A DNA stretch of 64,000 nucleotides. It comes from Bog-473 sp963782415 (lineage in GTDB: Bacteria > Actinomycetota > Acidimicrobiia > Acidimicrobiales > RAAP-2). The notes beneath the pieces were generated by a model. The model saw nothing but the letters and a program-made list of their open reading frames with translations, made no database searches and was not told the origin of the DNA. Positions within the stretch are counted from its first letter, which is position 1. Every line of letters starts with the position of its first letter. A program made the position numbers and the translations under genes. The stretch lies in the NCBI GenBank assembly GCA_963782415.1, contig CAWAJT010000003.1, positions 1-64,000 on the forward strand. The letters are read 5' to 3'. Below are positions 25,111-32,948 of the stretch, one piece after another.

Positions 25111-26024
25111 GCAGCTCTCCTCCATTCATGGTTGTTATTGATCACCCCCTTTGTGGTTCGCGCAGACTCGATACGGCTCATCGCCAGCTCGGCGTAGCCG
25201 GGGTTCAACTCGATGCCGATCCAATCCCGTCCGTGCTTCTCGGCCACCACTCCGACCGTCCCGCTACCGAAGAACGGATCGAGCACAACACCGCCTGGCG
25301 GACACGTTGCTAGAAGCGGCCGAACCACCAAGGCCTCAGGAAATGTCGCGAAGTGGGCTCCCCGGAACCCCCTTGTCGCTATGTTCCAGACGTCGCCGGG
25401 GTTCTTGCCCAAGGCGTGTCCTGGTAGGCCGTCGGGTCGAGCCCTTCGCAGCCCGTCTTGGCTGCCAGCCAAGGGACCGGCCCACGCTGGCGCCTTGCCG
25501 ATGGGCTTACGCCCCGTGCGATTGCCCCGGCTGCGGTGCGGCTCACGAATGGCATCAAGGTTGAAGTAGTAGCGGGGCGAACGGACCAGGTGGTAGACAA
25601 CCTCGTAGGTCATATTCAACCGGTCGGTGACCGAGCTGGGCATCGGGTTGGGTTTCGACCAGATGACCTTGCCTCGGCAGATCCAGCCGTCACGCATCAG
25701 CGCCAGAAGTGCTCGCTCCGGTGCCGCCAGTAATCCCTTGGCAGGAGCGCCATACTTCGGATGCCGAGAGAACGAGTCGCCGAGGTTTAGCCAGAGACTG
25801 CCGTCGGTCTTGAGCGCTCGGGACAGGCCCCGACAGACGAGCCGGAGTTCATCGACCCACAGCTCGACGTTGGGCTCCAGTCCTACCTGATTTTTCACCC
25901 CGTAATCCCGGAGCATGTAATACGGCGGGCTGGTAATTACGCAGTCGATCGATTCCGCTGGCAGCTGCTTCAGCATCTCGGCAGCATCACCGACGAGGAT
26001 TTGGCCCAGTGGTAGCGAGGTCAT
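25107..26024 (-). CDS. Site-specific DNA methyltransferase (beta class)
   Basis: A 305-residue N4-cytosine or N6-adenine DNA methyltransferase. Motif IV TSPPYYMLRDYG is near residue 32 and the SAM-binding motif DPFFGSGTVGVVAEKHGRDWIGIELNPGY is near the C-terminus, the beta-class order. GDVWNIATRGFRGAHFATFPEALV lies between. TSPPY often goes with N4-cytosine, but the target is not predictable. No restriction enzyme is next to it; with ArdA downstream it is probably a self-protection module of the element. Its start overlaps the stop of the truncated replication gene (ATGA). Confidence 0.92.
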   Translation of the reverse strand: MTSLPLGQILVGDAAEMLKQLPAESIDCVITSPPYYMLRDYGVKNQVGLEPNVELWVDELRLVCRGLSRALKTDGSLWLNLGDSFSRHPKYGAPAKGLLAAPERALLALMRDGWICRGKVIWSKPNPMPSSVTDRLNMTYEVVYHLVRSPRYYFNLDAIREPHRSRGNRTGRKPIGKAPAWAGPLAGSQDGLRRARPDGLPGHALGKNPGDVWNIATRGFRGAHFATFPEALVVRPLLATCPPGGVVLDPFFGSGTVGVVAEKHGRDWIGIELNPGYAELAMSRIESARTTKGVINNNHEWRRAA

Positions 26025-26365
26025 GAATCGGCCCCCACAGTCTCGCCAGCACCACTCTCCAGCGTCTCAGTGAATCCCGTAGTGGTGGTGACTTGGAAAA
26101 GCTTCCAGTGCTCGGCGGCCAACTGCGACAAGACGCCAACAAGCTGGTTGAGTCGGCGCTCGTCAGGGACCACGAACAGAACTCTCGGAAAGACATCCGA
26201 CACTGCCTGTTCTTTACCGGACTGCCAGTAGCGGATGTAGTTGGAGGCCTTGTCCCGAATCCGACCGGGTGATTCAGTGCTGCGATCGACTTCGAGATAC
26301 CAGCGGTCCTCCCATTCACCTGAGGCGGTGATGCAATCATCGGTCGGGGAACGACGACCCCAGAA
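26021..26365 (-). pseudogene. Replication-relaxation family protein, C-terminal remnant
   Basis: An open stretch of 114 codons without a proper start: GEWEDRWYLEVDRSTESPGRIRDKASNYIRYWQSG, then VFPRVLFVVPDERRLNQLVGVL and HWKLFQVTTT. This matches the C-terminal half of plasmid/ICE replication-relaxation (MobT/relaxosome-type) proteins, where DRWYLEVDR is the characteristic core. An in-frame TGA at 26366-26368 lies just upstream, and the N-terminal DNA-binding half is missing. The remnant is in operon position before the DNA methyltransferase. The break marks a rearrangement close to 26366. Confidence 0.75.
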
Positions 26366-26420
26366 TCAGGTCGGAACGTAGGATGCTCGGGGAGGGACTT
26401 CGTGATGAGTGTAACTGACC

Positions 26421-27569
26421 ATGGCTGACGTGAACGATAATTCTGGCGTCTATTACGACAGCGGATACTGGAACGATTTTGACTGCACAAATCGCATGTT
26501 CAACCGGAAGATATCCGGATACGAGGACGTCAATTGGTGGAAGCACTTCGCTGTACGCACCGGCCGTACATTCGAAAGGGCCCTGTCACTTAACTGTGGC
26601 AACGGGTGGGTCGAGCAAGAGATAGTTCACGGTGGATTGGCCAAAGAAGCGGTGGGTGTCGATTACTCCGAGGCGCTACTGGAGCAAGCTCGGACTGCAG
26701 CAGATCAACAAGGCTTGTCAATACGATACGACCAACTCAACATAAACTCCGACGAGCTACCGGCCGACCAATTCGATCTCGTCATAAACCATGCAGCTGC
26801 GCATCACATTGCACGTTTGGACCGGGTCTTTCGGCAGGTATGCGCACTCCTTCCGGCAGACGGCTGGTTCATTACATTTGACTATGTGGGTCCTCATCGG
26901 AACCAGTACACGTACGACGCGTGGAACAACGCATCGCAGCTCAACGCGCAGCTACCTCCGCCAGCACGGCAAGTCATGCGATATCCGAACATTGAGGCCA
27001 TGCTTCAAATTGATCCAACGGAAGCTATTCATTCCGAGCTGATCCTGGAAATCCTAGATCGGTATTTCACGATTGATGAGAGGGTTGATATGGGTGGAGC
27101 TCTCGCGTATCCGGTTTTGACGCACAATGCGAACCTGTTCGCGCTAGACGATCAGCAAGAGCGCGAGCGCTTAGCCCAGCTGGTTCTCGATGAGGATCAA
27201 CGCTATCTCGACAGGAATCCGGACTCATCGCTTTTCGCTTACGTTACTGCTCAACCAAAGAAACGGGTCTTAGAATGCCACGGGCAATTGCGCGTTTGGG
27301 CCGAGAACGAAGAGAAAAGAGAATCTCAAGCCGAGGCAAATGGCGGTGAATACTATCCGCGCGAGGTGCTTCAAGACCTATACCTCATAAACGATTCATT
27401 GAGCATCCAACTCGATCTGTTGCGGCAGGGCGCGGCGGAACTGCAAAGCCAGCTGGCCGAAATTCGAGGCAGTGTTCTCTACTCGCATTTGACACGTCTA
27501 CTTGCGAAACCCAGCGTTAAACGGGCACTTAGTAATCGATCGTTTAGACGGCTCGTGGGCAAAAGATAA
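26421..27569 (+). CDS. SAM-dependent methyltransferase with C-terminal helical tail
   Basis: A 382-residue class I methyltransferase. The SAM-binding motif is ALSLNCGNGWVEQEIVHGGL (about residues 54-73), the acidic end of strand 2 is VGVDYSEALLEQAR, and motif post-I is DQFDLVINHAAAHHIARL. After residue ~290 there is a polar helical region (LQDLYLINDSLSIQLDLLRQGAAELQSQLAEI) and a basic end. Similar methyltransferase-plus-helix proteins occur in polysaccharide or O-antigen gene sets. Here it stands alone on the plus strand in the accessory block, with no glycan genes next to it. Composition is AT-richer than the chromosome. Substrate unknown. Confidence 0.8.
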   Translation: MADVNDNSGVYYDSGYWNDFDCTNRMFNRKISGYEDVNWWKHFAVRTGRTFERALSLNCGNGWVEQEIVHGGLAKEAVGVDYSEALLEQARTAADQQGLSIRYDQLNINSDELPADQFDLVINHAAAHHIARLDRVFRQVCALLPADGWFITFDYVGPHRNQYTYDAWNNASQLNAQLPPPARQVMRYPNIEAMLQIDPTEAIHSELILEILDRYFTIDERVDMGGALAYPVLTHNANLFALDDQQERERLAQLVLDEDQRYLDRNPDSSLFAYVTAQPKKRVLECHGQLRVWAENEEKRESQAEANGGEYYPREVLQDLYLINDSLSIQLDLLRQGAAELQSQLAEIRGSVLYSHLTRLLAKPSVKRALSNRSFRRLVGKR

Positions 27570-28242
27570 CCTCGGGCCGCATCGCTCCAGCCAACGGATG
27601 ATCTCCCAAGATGTTGGCGAGGGGGGTCTCGATAGTTGATGCACCCGCTATGCGAGTGTCAGCTTGCGGAGCCATGCTCGATTTCCTGCCTGACTGGAAC
27701 GTGAGGTGAGTCCCGGGTAATGGTCCACACGCTGTGTGGGTCCTTGCTCCATACTGGGGAGGACCCCACCAATAGCCACACGTCGGAGACACAGTCCGCG
27801 GGGTCTGCGCGCGAAGCATCGGAAAAGTGCGCTCATCGAGCCAACAGGTGAGTGACCGACGTTGGTTCAGCGGGGATTATTCAAGTTGATGCTGCTCGGG
27901 GGCTTCATCCGAGGGCCCCGCGAGCTGATTCCCGGCATCGTCACCAAGGCTCTCGCTGAATGCAGACTTTCCCGATCAGACCTCCACCCCGGACCCGCCG
28001 TCCCAGCGAAGGCCAGGAGTCATCCACAATTGAGCCGAGACTCGGGTGCCTGGAATCACATTCAGCTACCGACGCCGGTTCGTTCCTACACGTTGGATCT
28101 CGAGGGGGCCGAATCGGCACCGAACGCAGCGGCGGCCAGGCGAAACCGCGTGTCATTTGACTGCATCAAGCTGCTTCTCAGGTGACATTCGTTATGATGA
28201 ACGATTGGTCAAAGTGGCCTGTATCAATGGTTGGGGAGATAA
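27570..28242. other. Gene-poor 673-base gap in the accessory block
   Basis: Several short open frames exist on both strands (for example 27648-27836 minus and 27862-28185 plus), but none has a ribosome binding site plus a recognisable domain. The last 60 bases before lsr2 are AT-rich and should carry its promoter. Otherwise nothing convincing; it may be decayed mobile DNA. Confidence 0.5.
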
Positions 28243-28599
28243 ATGGCAAGGATTGAGGAACTGACGGTAACGATGATCGACGATTTGGATGGATCTCAGG
28301 CGGTCGAAACTATTGCATTCGCGCTGGAGGGCGTGAACTACGAAATCGATCTATCAAAGCGCAATGTCAACGGACTACGACGTGCGCTTAAGCCATATGT
28401 CGAAGGGGGCCGCAAGGTCGGTCGAGCATCCGTCAACCGGGCAGCAAAAGGCAGGCGTCGCTCCACCTCAGCCAGAACCGAGGGGTACGACCGAGCGGAG
28501 GTGCGGGCATGGGCCAAATCCCATCGCATAAAAGTCGCCCCGAGAGGGCGGATCTCGAATGAAGTCGTGGAGCGCTGGCGACAATCGAACGGGAAATAA
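28243..28599 (+). CDS. lsr2: Lsr2-type nucleoid-associated protein
   Basis: A 118-residue Lsr2 homologue, a bridging protein that silences AT-rich foreign DNA in actinobacteria. The N-terminal dimerisation domain has MIDDLDGSQAVETIAFALEGVNYEIDLS and ALKPYVEGGRKV. The C-terminal DNA-binding domain has VRAWAKSHRIKVAPRGRISNEVVERW; the family AT-hook-like RGR is seen as PRGRIS. GGGGAG precedes the ATG. Carried inside the lower-GC block, it is probably an element-borne copy that could silence the element itself or modify host silencing. Confidence 0.95.
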   Translation: MARIEELTVTMIDDLDGSQAVETIAFALEGVNYEIDLSKRNVNGLRRALKPYVEGGRKVGRASVNRAAKGRRRSTSARTEGYDRAEVRAWAKSHRIKVAPRGRISNEVVERWRQSNGK

Positions 28600-29322
28600 C
28601 TCTCAGCCATCCAACTCAGCCGGACGCTCTGGAGCTGTGCGGTGGGGAGTTTGGTTCGCGATGCAGCACCTGAAGGCTGACCCTGGTGGAGGTCTCCGGG
28701 AAGTAGTTGGTGACTCGATTGTTGATGCGGTCGACGACGATGTAGCCCTACGGGATGAACAATTAAGGACGCCACGGTCAACAATTTCCTCGCGTTCGCT
28801 CGCGGCGCATTGCCAGAGGAGCAGACGCCCAAAGACGAGACGGGCAAGCGGAGTCGAAGACGTCCATTCCGGTCACAACAGCGAATTATTTCCCATTGTC
28901 CGAGCGCCTACTGGAACGTGAGGCACAGATCCCGCTTGATCACCTCGCGGCTGCCCTTGATGAAAAGGAGCTGAACCAGGCCAAAAATGTTCAAACGCTG
29001 CTTGAACGGTTACACGATCGGATCAGATCTTCGACGTAGCTACGCCGCTTTTCTTGAGGTCGTGGGGTGGAGAGCTCAGTGACCGCAGAATCGACATCAT
29101 TTCAAGCGCTATGTCGTCACAACCGATTTAGACCGTGAACTATCGGGGGCCATCGGCCAGCCCGACACGACGGAGCTACAAGCCTCTGTGACGGAAGTGG
29201 CGTACAAAGTAAAAGTTGAATCGATGGTCACACCCCCAACCATCTGAGCATTCGATCGTCACGAGGAATCCGACTGGACCCCTCCAGCGCCCGTCTTGCC
29301 TGGATTCGAGGCGGTCAGAGAA
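28600..29322. pseudogene. Decayed coding DNA of unknown family
   Basis: No intact gene. Two coherent but broken plus-strand pieces are visible: 28778-29039, with PEEQTPKDETGKRSR in one frame and then ANYFPLSERLLEREAQIPLD and NVQTLLERLHDRIRSST in another, ending TAG; and about 29083-29247, with RYVVTTDLDRELSGAIGQPD and VAYKVKVESMVTPPTI ending TGA. Both look like real protein sequence interrupted by frameshifts. I do not recognise the family; together they suggest an old inserted gene now inactive. Confidence 0.45.
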
Positions 29323-30417
29323 TCAGGTGCACTGGTTCGGATTTTTGATCGGGTCGCAGTAACTGGTGGGACCGCCGACCCAATCGACCCGAAATGGTTC
29401 ACCATTGATGAAAGTCAGTGGCGTATACATCACATAGTTGCCAACGGGACTTGCCGTATTCCAACTCGAGGTTCCCCCGCCGTTCTGGTTGAATACGGCG
29501 CCGCCACCAGGGTCGACACCACAGCCAACATTTGTGTTGTCAAGTTGTCCGCAGTCCACCTCGCCTGTGAAATATGAATTCGGTTGCTTCCAAGTACCGA
29601 TCGAGAACAAGAGATCGTATGGGTTGCCACCGGACTGGTTCGGGTCGTTGAGTATGTTTGGGTTCTCCAGGCAGGCGGTTCCTCCGAGAGACCCTTGATT
29701 CAAGCCCTTGATAGCGGTTGCCTGCGCCCATGTCAGGAGGAGCGTGAATCCACCGTTCGTCGACAACCCGTCAGAGGTCATCGGGACTATCCACAAACTT
29801 GAGCCCGTTCCTGATGCGCCACCACCCGTGCAGCCGGGTTGAATCTCCTGGGAGAACAGCAGGTAGAGACGTCCTGTAGCGCTGTCTCTGAAGAACTGTG
29901 GATCCAGCCAGTTCACCGAAGTGCCATACGGGGAGCAACGAGTTGACGCGGGGACTGCCGTAAAGCCCGTGTAAGCATTCGCAGAAACTGCGAAACCAAG
30001 ACAAACCTGGCCTGACGTGAAGTAGTCCCCAAAAGCCATCACATATTGGCCGCCTGCAGAGATGACCGAGGGTGCCCAGGTGAAGACGGTGTTCGCTTGT
30101 GGCGAAGGAAGAGCGTCAACAGGAACCGCCTGTGGTTGGGCACTCGGGGGAGCGGTCTCAGCGTATGAGGGCACGTGGATATTGGGCAGAAAAGCGCACG
30201 GCGGAGCCACACCACAACTGCTCGATCCGTACACTTGGGTGAACTCACCAAAGATGTCGGTGTACGTAATCATTGCAGGATCTGGAACATCCACGTTTGG
30301 GTTTGCGACCTGATAGCTACCCGGAGGGAGCATGCAGGCCGCGAGGAGTACGGGTATCCCGACGAGTAACGCAACGAGACGTGCGCGACGGGTGAAAAGA
30401 TGACGAAGCCGTTTCAT
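29323..30417 (-). CDS. Lipoprotein with GH43-like five-bladed propeller fold (putative)
   Basis: A 364-residue lipoprotein. Signal peptide with lipobox LLAAC (LVALLVGIPVLLAACMLPP). The mature part has features of glycoside hydrolase family 43/arabinanase-like propellers: MITYTDIFGEFTQVYG at the first blade, FTWAPSVISAGGQYVMAFGD (WAPSV), AVSANAYTGFTAVP, and NWLDPQFFRDSATGRLYLLFS. The usual catalytic Asp/Glu set cannot be placed with certainty. The ATG at 30417 overlaps the stop of the upstream lipoprotein gene by four bases. Probably surface-attached and acting on, or binding, a polysaccharide. Confidence 0.68.
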   Translation of the reverse strand: MKRLRHLFTRRARLVALLVGIPVLLAACMLPPGSYQVANPNVDVPDPAMITYTDIFGEFTQVYGSSSCGVAPPCAFLPNIHVPSYAETAPPSAQPQAVPVDALPSPQANTVFTWAPSVISAGGQYVMAFGDYFTSGQVCLGFAVSANAYTGFTAVPASTRCSPYGTSVNWLDPQFFRDSATGRLYLLFSQEIQPGCTGGGASGTGSSLWIVPMTSDGLSTNGGFTLLLTWAQATAIKGLNQGSLGGTACLENPNILNDPNQSGGNPYDLLFSIGTWKQPNSYFTGEVDCGQLDNTNVGCGVDPGGGAVFNQNGGGTSSWNTASPVGNYVMYTPLTFINGEPFRVDWVGGPTSYCDPIKNPNQCT

Positions 30418-31142
30418 GAGGTGGCTGGCAACCCCGTGGCAGACGGTGAACATATGGGGGGTTGATTGCGAATCGGCTGCTGGCCGAACGTGATCTGCGC
30501 AGATCGAACCGAACTCTCAAGCTGCTCTAGGGTCTGACTTTGCGGAACTTGTGAACTCGTCGATTTGTCGAGTCTTGTAACGGTATCGCTGGTCGGGTCA
30601 TACGACATCACTCCTCGCACTCCACCGACAATGCAGGCAGCGTCATCAGCGGTATCGGCGCCCCAGAAGAAGATGTATGAGTTTCCAACCGATAGGCCCG
30701 CTGCCATTACTTCGGCCTGGCTCACGTTTAGGCCGACGGGAGGGACAGTGCCGAGGCTCTGCTGGACATCGATTGGGTAGGCCGTCACCACGTCGCCGTT
30801 CCCATCCTTGAGGGACGCGCCTGACTGCAGCGTGCCCAGGACAATAAAGGTGGAATCCTCCACCAGTTGTGCAATTGACGTGTAGCCCGGGCTATACGGA
30901 GTCGGATAGGTATTGACCTCAGTGGAGGGTGTGACTCCTGGGGGCTGAGTCACTGGTGACGTTGGCGTGCCCGGCACAGTCGAAGGCGTAGGAGTGGCCG
31001 CGCGGCTAGCGGACAGCTTCGACGGGGTAATCGTCCCCGTACCGCACGACGCGAGCAATGATGCGCAGGCAAGGACTAGAGCAGTAATGACGACGCTGGC
31101 CGGAGACAGCTTGGTCTGCGATCGTGGAGGTGCTTTCGACAC
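30414..31142 (-). CDS. Lipoprotein of unknown function
   Basis: A 242-residue lipoprotein with signal SVVITALVLACASLLASCG (lipobox LLASC), a Thr/Pro/Ser-rich stalk (TPTPSTVPGTPTSPVTQPPG) and a compact domain (LVEDSTFIVLGTLQSGASL, GLSVGNSYIFFWGADTADDAACIVGG). The start is GTG 31142 behind a GGGGGG run; the open frame continues to 31232 but without signal character. It is co-transcribed and ATGA-coupled with the GH43-like lipoprotein, which suggests a joint role at the cell surface. Family not recognised. Confidence 0.7.
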   Translation of the reverse strand: MSKAPPRSQTKLSPASVVITALVLACASLLASCGTGTITPSKLSASRAATPTPSTVPGTPTSPVTQPPGVTPSTEVNTYPTPYSPGYTSIAQLVEDSTFIVLGTLQSGASLKDGNGDVVTAYPIDVQQSLGTVPPVGLNVSQAEVMAAGLSVGNSYIFFWGADTADDAACIVGGVRGVMSYDPTSDTVTRLDKSTSSQVPQSQTLEQLESSVRSAQITFGQQPIRNQPPICSPSATGLPATS

Positions 31143-31583
31143 GAAGTCCCCCCTTCTCTGCCTGCCTTGTGCAGCCATCTTGCAGCAACGATCGACTTTG
31201 GTCAACCGCCGGATAAGAATTGTCCGGTTCATCAGAGGCGGCAGAGGCGGCAGAGGGTTTCTAGACGCGCCCGATACACGAGAGAGTCTCTGGGATTCTG
31301 GAGGAGCTTGGACTCGATAACAAGGAGAGCGTGATCCTCATTGATGCATTGATGCGAGATCCGACAACAAGCCGACTGGCAGTAAGGCCTAGCTGAGATC
31401 CTTGTATCGCCGGTTTGAAAGAGCTCCCGCCACTTGCAGGGCTTGGCTCAATTTGGTGGGAATGAGTTCGTGGGGCCAGCAATCCACACGCTCCGAAGTC
31501 TCGAAACTCTCCCGTTAATCCAGGCCAAGTATTATTTTTTGAACCTGAGTGGGGTTTGAAAGCCCTTCTAGGAGGGGTGCGCA
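31143..31583. other. Gap at the right edge of the accessory block
   Basis: About 440 bases without a supported gene. Should hold the promoter of the lipoprotein pair (left) and of corA (right). GC content rises to chromosomal level just after it, so the right border of the integrated DNA may lie here, but no copy of the tRNA-Glu 3' end was found. A TGGGGTTTGAAAGCCC stretch near 31550 can fold into a small hairpin. Confidence 0.4.
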
Positions 31584-32603
31584 ATGCCTCTCGTGAACAA
31601 TGCTGTCTATGTCGACGGACGGCGCACCGCCGACCCTCGGACGCTCGACGAGACCTACGAGGTGCTGCGTGAGCGGCACGGCATGGCCTGGATCGGGCTC
31701 TACCGTCCCGACCTCGAAGAGATCCGCTCGGTTGCACGCGAGTTCCTGCTGCACGAGCTGGCCGTCGAGGACGCCGTCGCGGCCCATCAGCGCCCGAAGC
31801 TGGAGCGCTACGGCGCCACACTCTTCACCGTCCTGCGGCCGGCGCGTTATCTCGATGCGACCGAGGAGGTGGAGTTCGGCGAGCTCCACGTCTTCACGGG
31901 GGCGGACTTCGTGGTCACCATCAGGCACGCGGAGACACCGGACCTCAGCCGGGTGCGCAAGAGGCTGGAGGGGGCGCCGGACCTGCTCCGCCTCGGTCCC
32001 GAGGCGGTGCTCTACGCCATCGTCGACCAGGTCGTCGACGAGTACGCGCCCGTCGTGGCGGGCCTCGAGAATGACATCGACGAGATCGAGGACCAGCTCT
32101 TCGAGGGCGGCGGGCGGGCGTTGGCGCGACGGATCTACGAACTTTCGCGCGAAGTCATCGAATTCCAGCGGGCGACACAGCCGCTCGTCGGCATGCTGCG
32201 GGCCCTCGAGGGGGGCTTCGAAAAGTACGACGTGGATCTCGAGCTGCGCCGGAACCTCCGGGACGTCAGCGACCATGTGATCCGGATCGTGGAGCGTGCC
32301 GACTCCTTCCGCGTCCTCCTCCAGAACGCGCTCACCGTCCACAGCACACTGGTCGGGCAACAGCAGAACGACGAGATGCGCAGCCTGACCGAGACGAGCG
32401 TGGCCCAGAACGAGGAGGTCAAGAAGATCTCTGCCTGGGCCGCCATCGGGTTCGCACCGACGATCATCGGGACGATCTACGGCATGAACTTCGACCATAT
32501 CCCCGAACTCCACTGGTACTACGGCTACCCGATGGCGCTCGGCTTGATGGTGGCGAGCTCGACGGCGCTCTATGTCCTCTTCAAACGGCGAAAGTGGCTC
32601 TAG
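31584..32603 (+). CDS. corA: CorA family magnesium/divalent cation channel
   Basis: A 339-residue CorA-type channel that admits Mg2+ (or Co2+/Ni2+) as a pentamer. A large cytoplasmic domain (HELAVEDAVAAHQRPKLERYG, FTGADFVVTIRH) and long stalk helices (VAGLENDIDEIEDQLFE) precede two C-terminal helices. The signature YGMNFDHIPEL carries the selectivity GMN, followed by the basic end KRRKWL. GGAGGGG lies upstream of ATG 31584. This is the first clearly chromosomal gene to the right of the accessory block. Confidence 0.95.
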   Translation: MPLVNNAVYVDGRRTADPRTLDETYEVLRERHGMAWIGLYRPDLEEIRSVAREFLLHELAVEDAVAAHQRPKLERYGATLFTVLRPARYLDATEEVEFGELHVFTGADFVVTIRHAETPDLSRVRKRLEGAPDLLRLGPEAVLYAIVDQVVDEYAPVVAGLENDIDEIEDQLFEGGGRALARRIYELSREVIEFQRATQPLVGMLRALEGGFEKYDVDLELRRNLRDVSDHVIRIVERADSFRVLLQNALTVHSTLVGQQQNDEMRSLTETSVAQNEEVKKISAWAAIGFAPTIIGTIYGMNFDHIPELHWYYGYPMALGLMVASSTALYVLFKRRKWL

Positions 32604-32948
32604 GTTCAGACAGATTGACCCCGCAGGGTTGACCGTGAGAAGGGACCCTCGACACGTGGTGCAACCACATGGAGCTGCCGTACCCGGCCCAGACCCTGAC
32701 CACCGAGCTCCATGACGAGATCGAGGCCTTCTACGGCTCCGTCTTCGGGTGGAAGGGCTTCGACACCGATGTCGTCGGGCCGTCCTGCCGCCGGCGAGCG
32801 CGCGACGCCGAGGAGGAGGACTGCGGGTCCGTCACGCGCGACGGAGACCTCGCGTACCAGGAGCTGACCATCTACGACGTCACGTACCGGCTCCCCGAGT
32901 CCTTCGACGTGCAGAGCATGGGGCTCGCCTCGACGCATGGCGCCGCGG
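32604..32948 (+). pseudogene. VOC-like fragment between corA and the GH5 gene (uncertain)
   Basis: A plus-strand open frame starting ATG 32669 reads MELPYPAQTLTTELHDEIEAF-YGSVFGWKG, which resembles the first half of a vicinal-oxygen-chelate (glyoxalase-like) domain with the FYGSVFGW turn. It then degenerates into Arg/Asp/Glu-rich sequence and runs into the end of the convergent GH5 gene (formal stop near 32983). If real, it is a truncated remnant. Nothing else is seen in this 345-base stretch. Confidence 0.35.

Noticed and set aside
27544..27836. Minus-strand open frames as a transposase remnant
   Set aside because: The reading has protein-like bits, but no motif of a known transposase family could be placed.
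31545..31575. TGGGGTTTGAAAGCCC as a candidate right attachment site
   Set aside because: It resembles only the sequence after tRNA-Glu, in inverted orientation and with gaps; the tRNA 3' end itself is not repeated.
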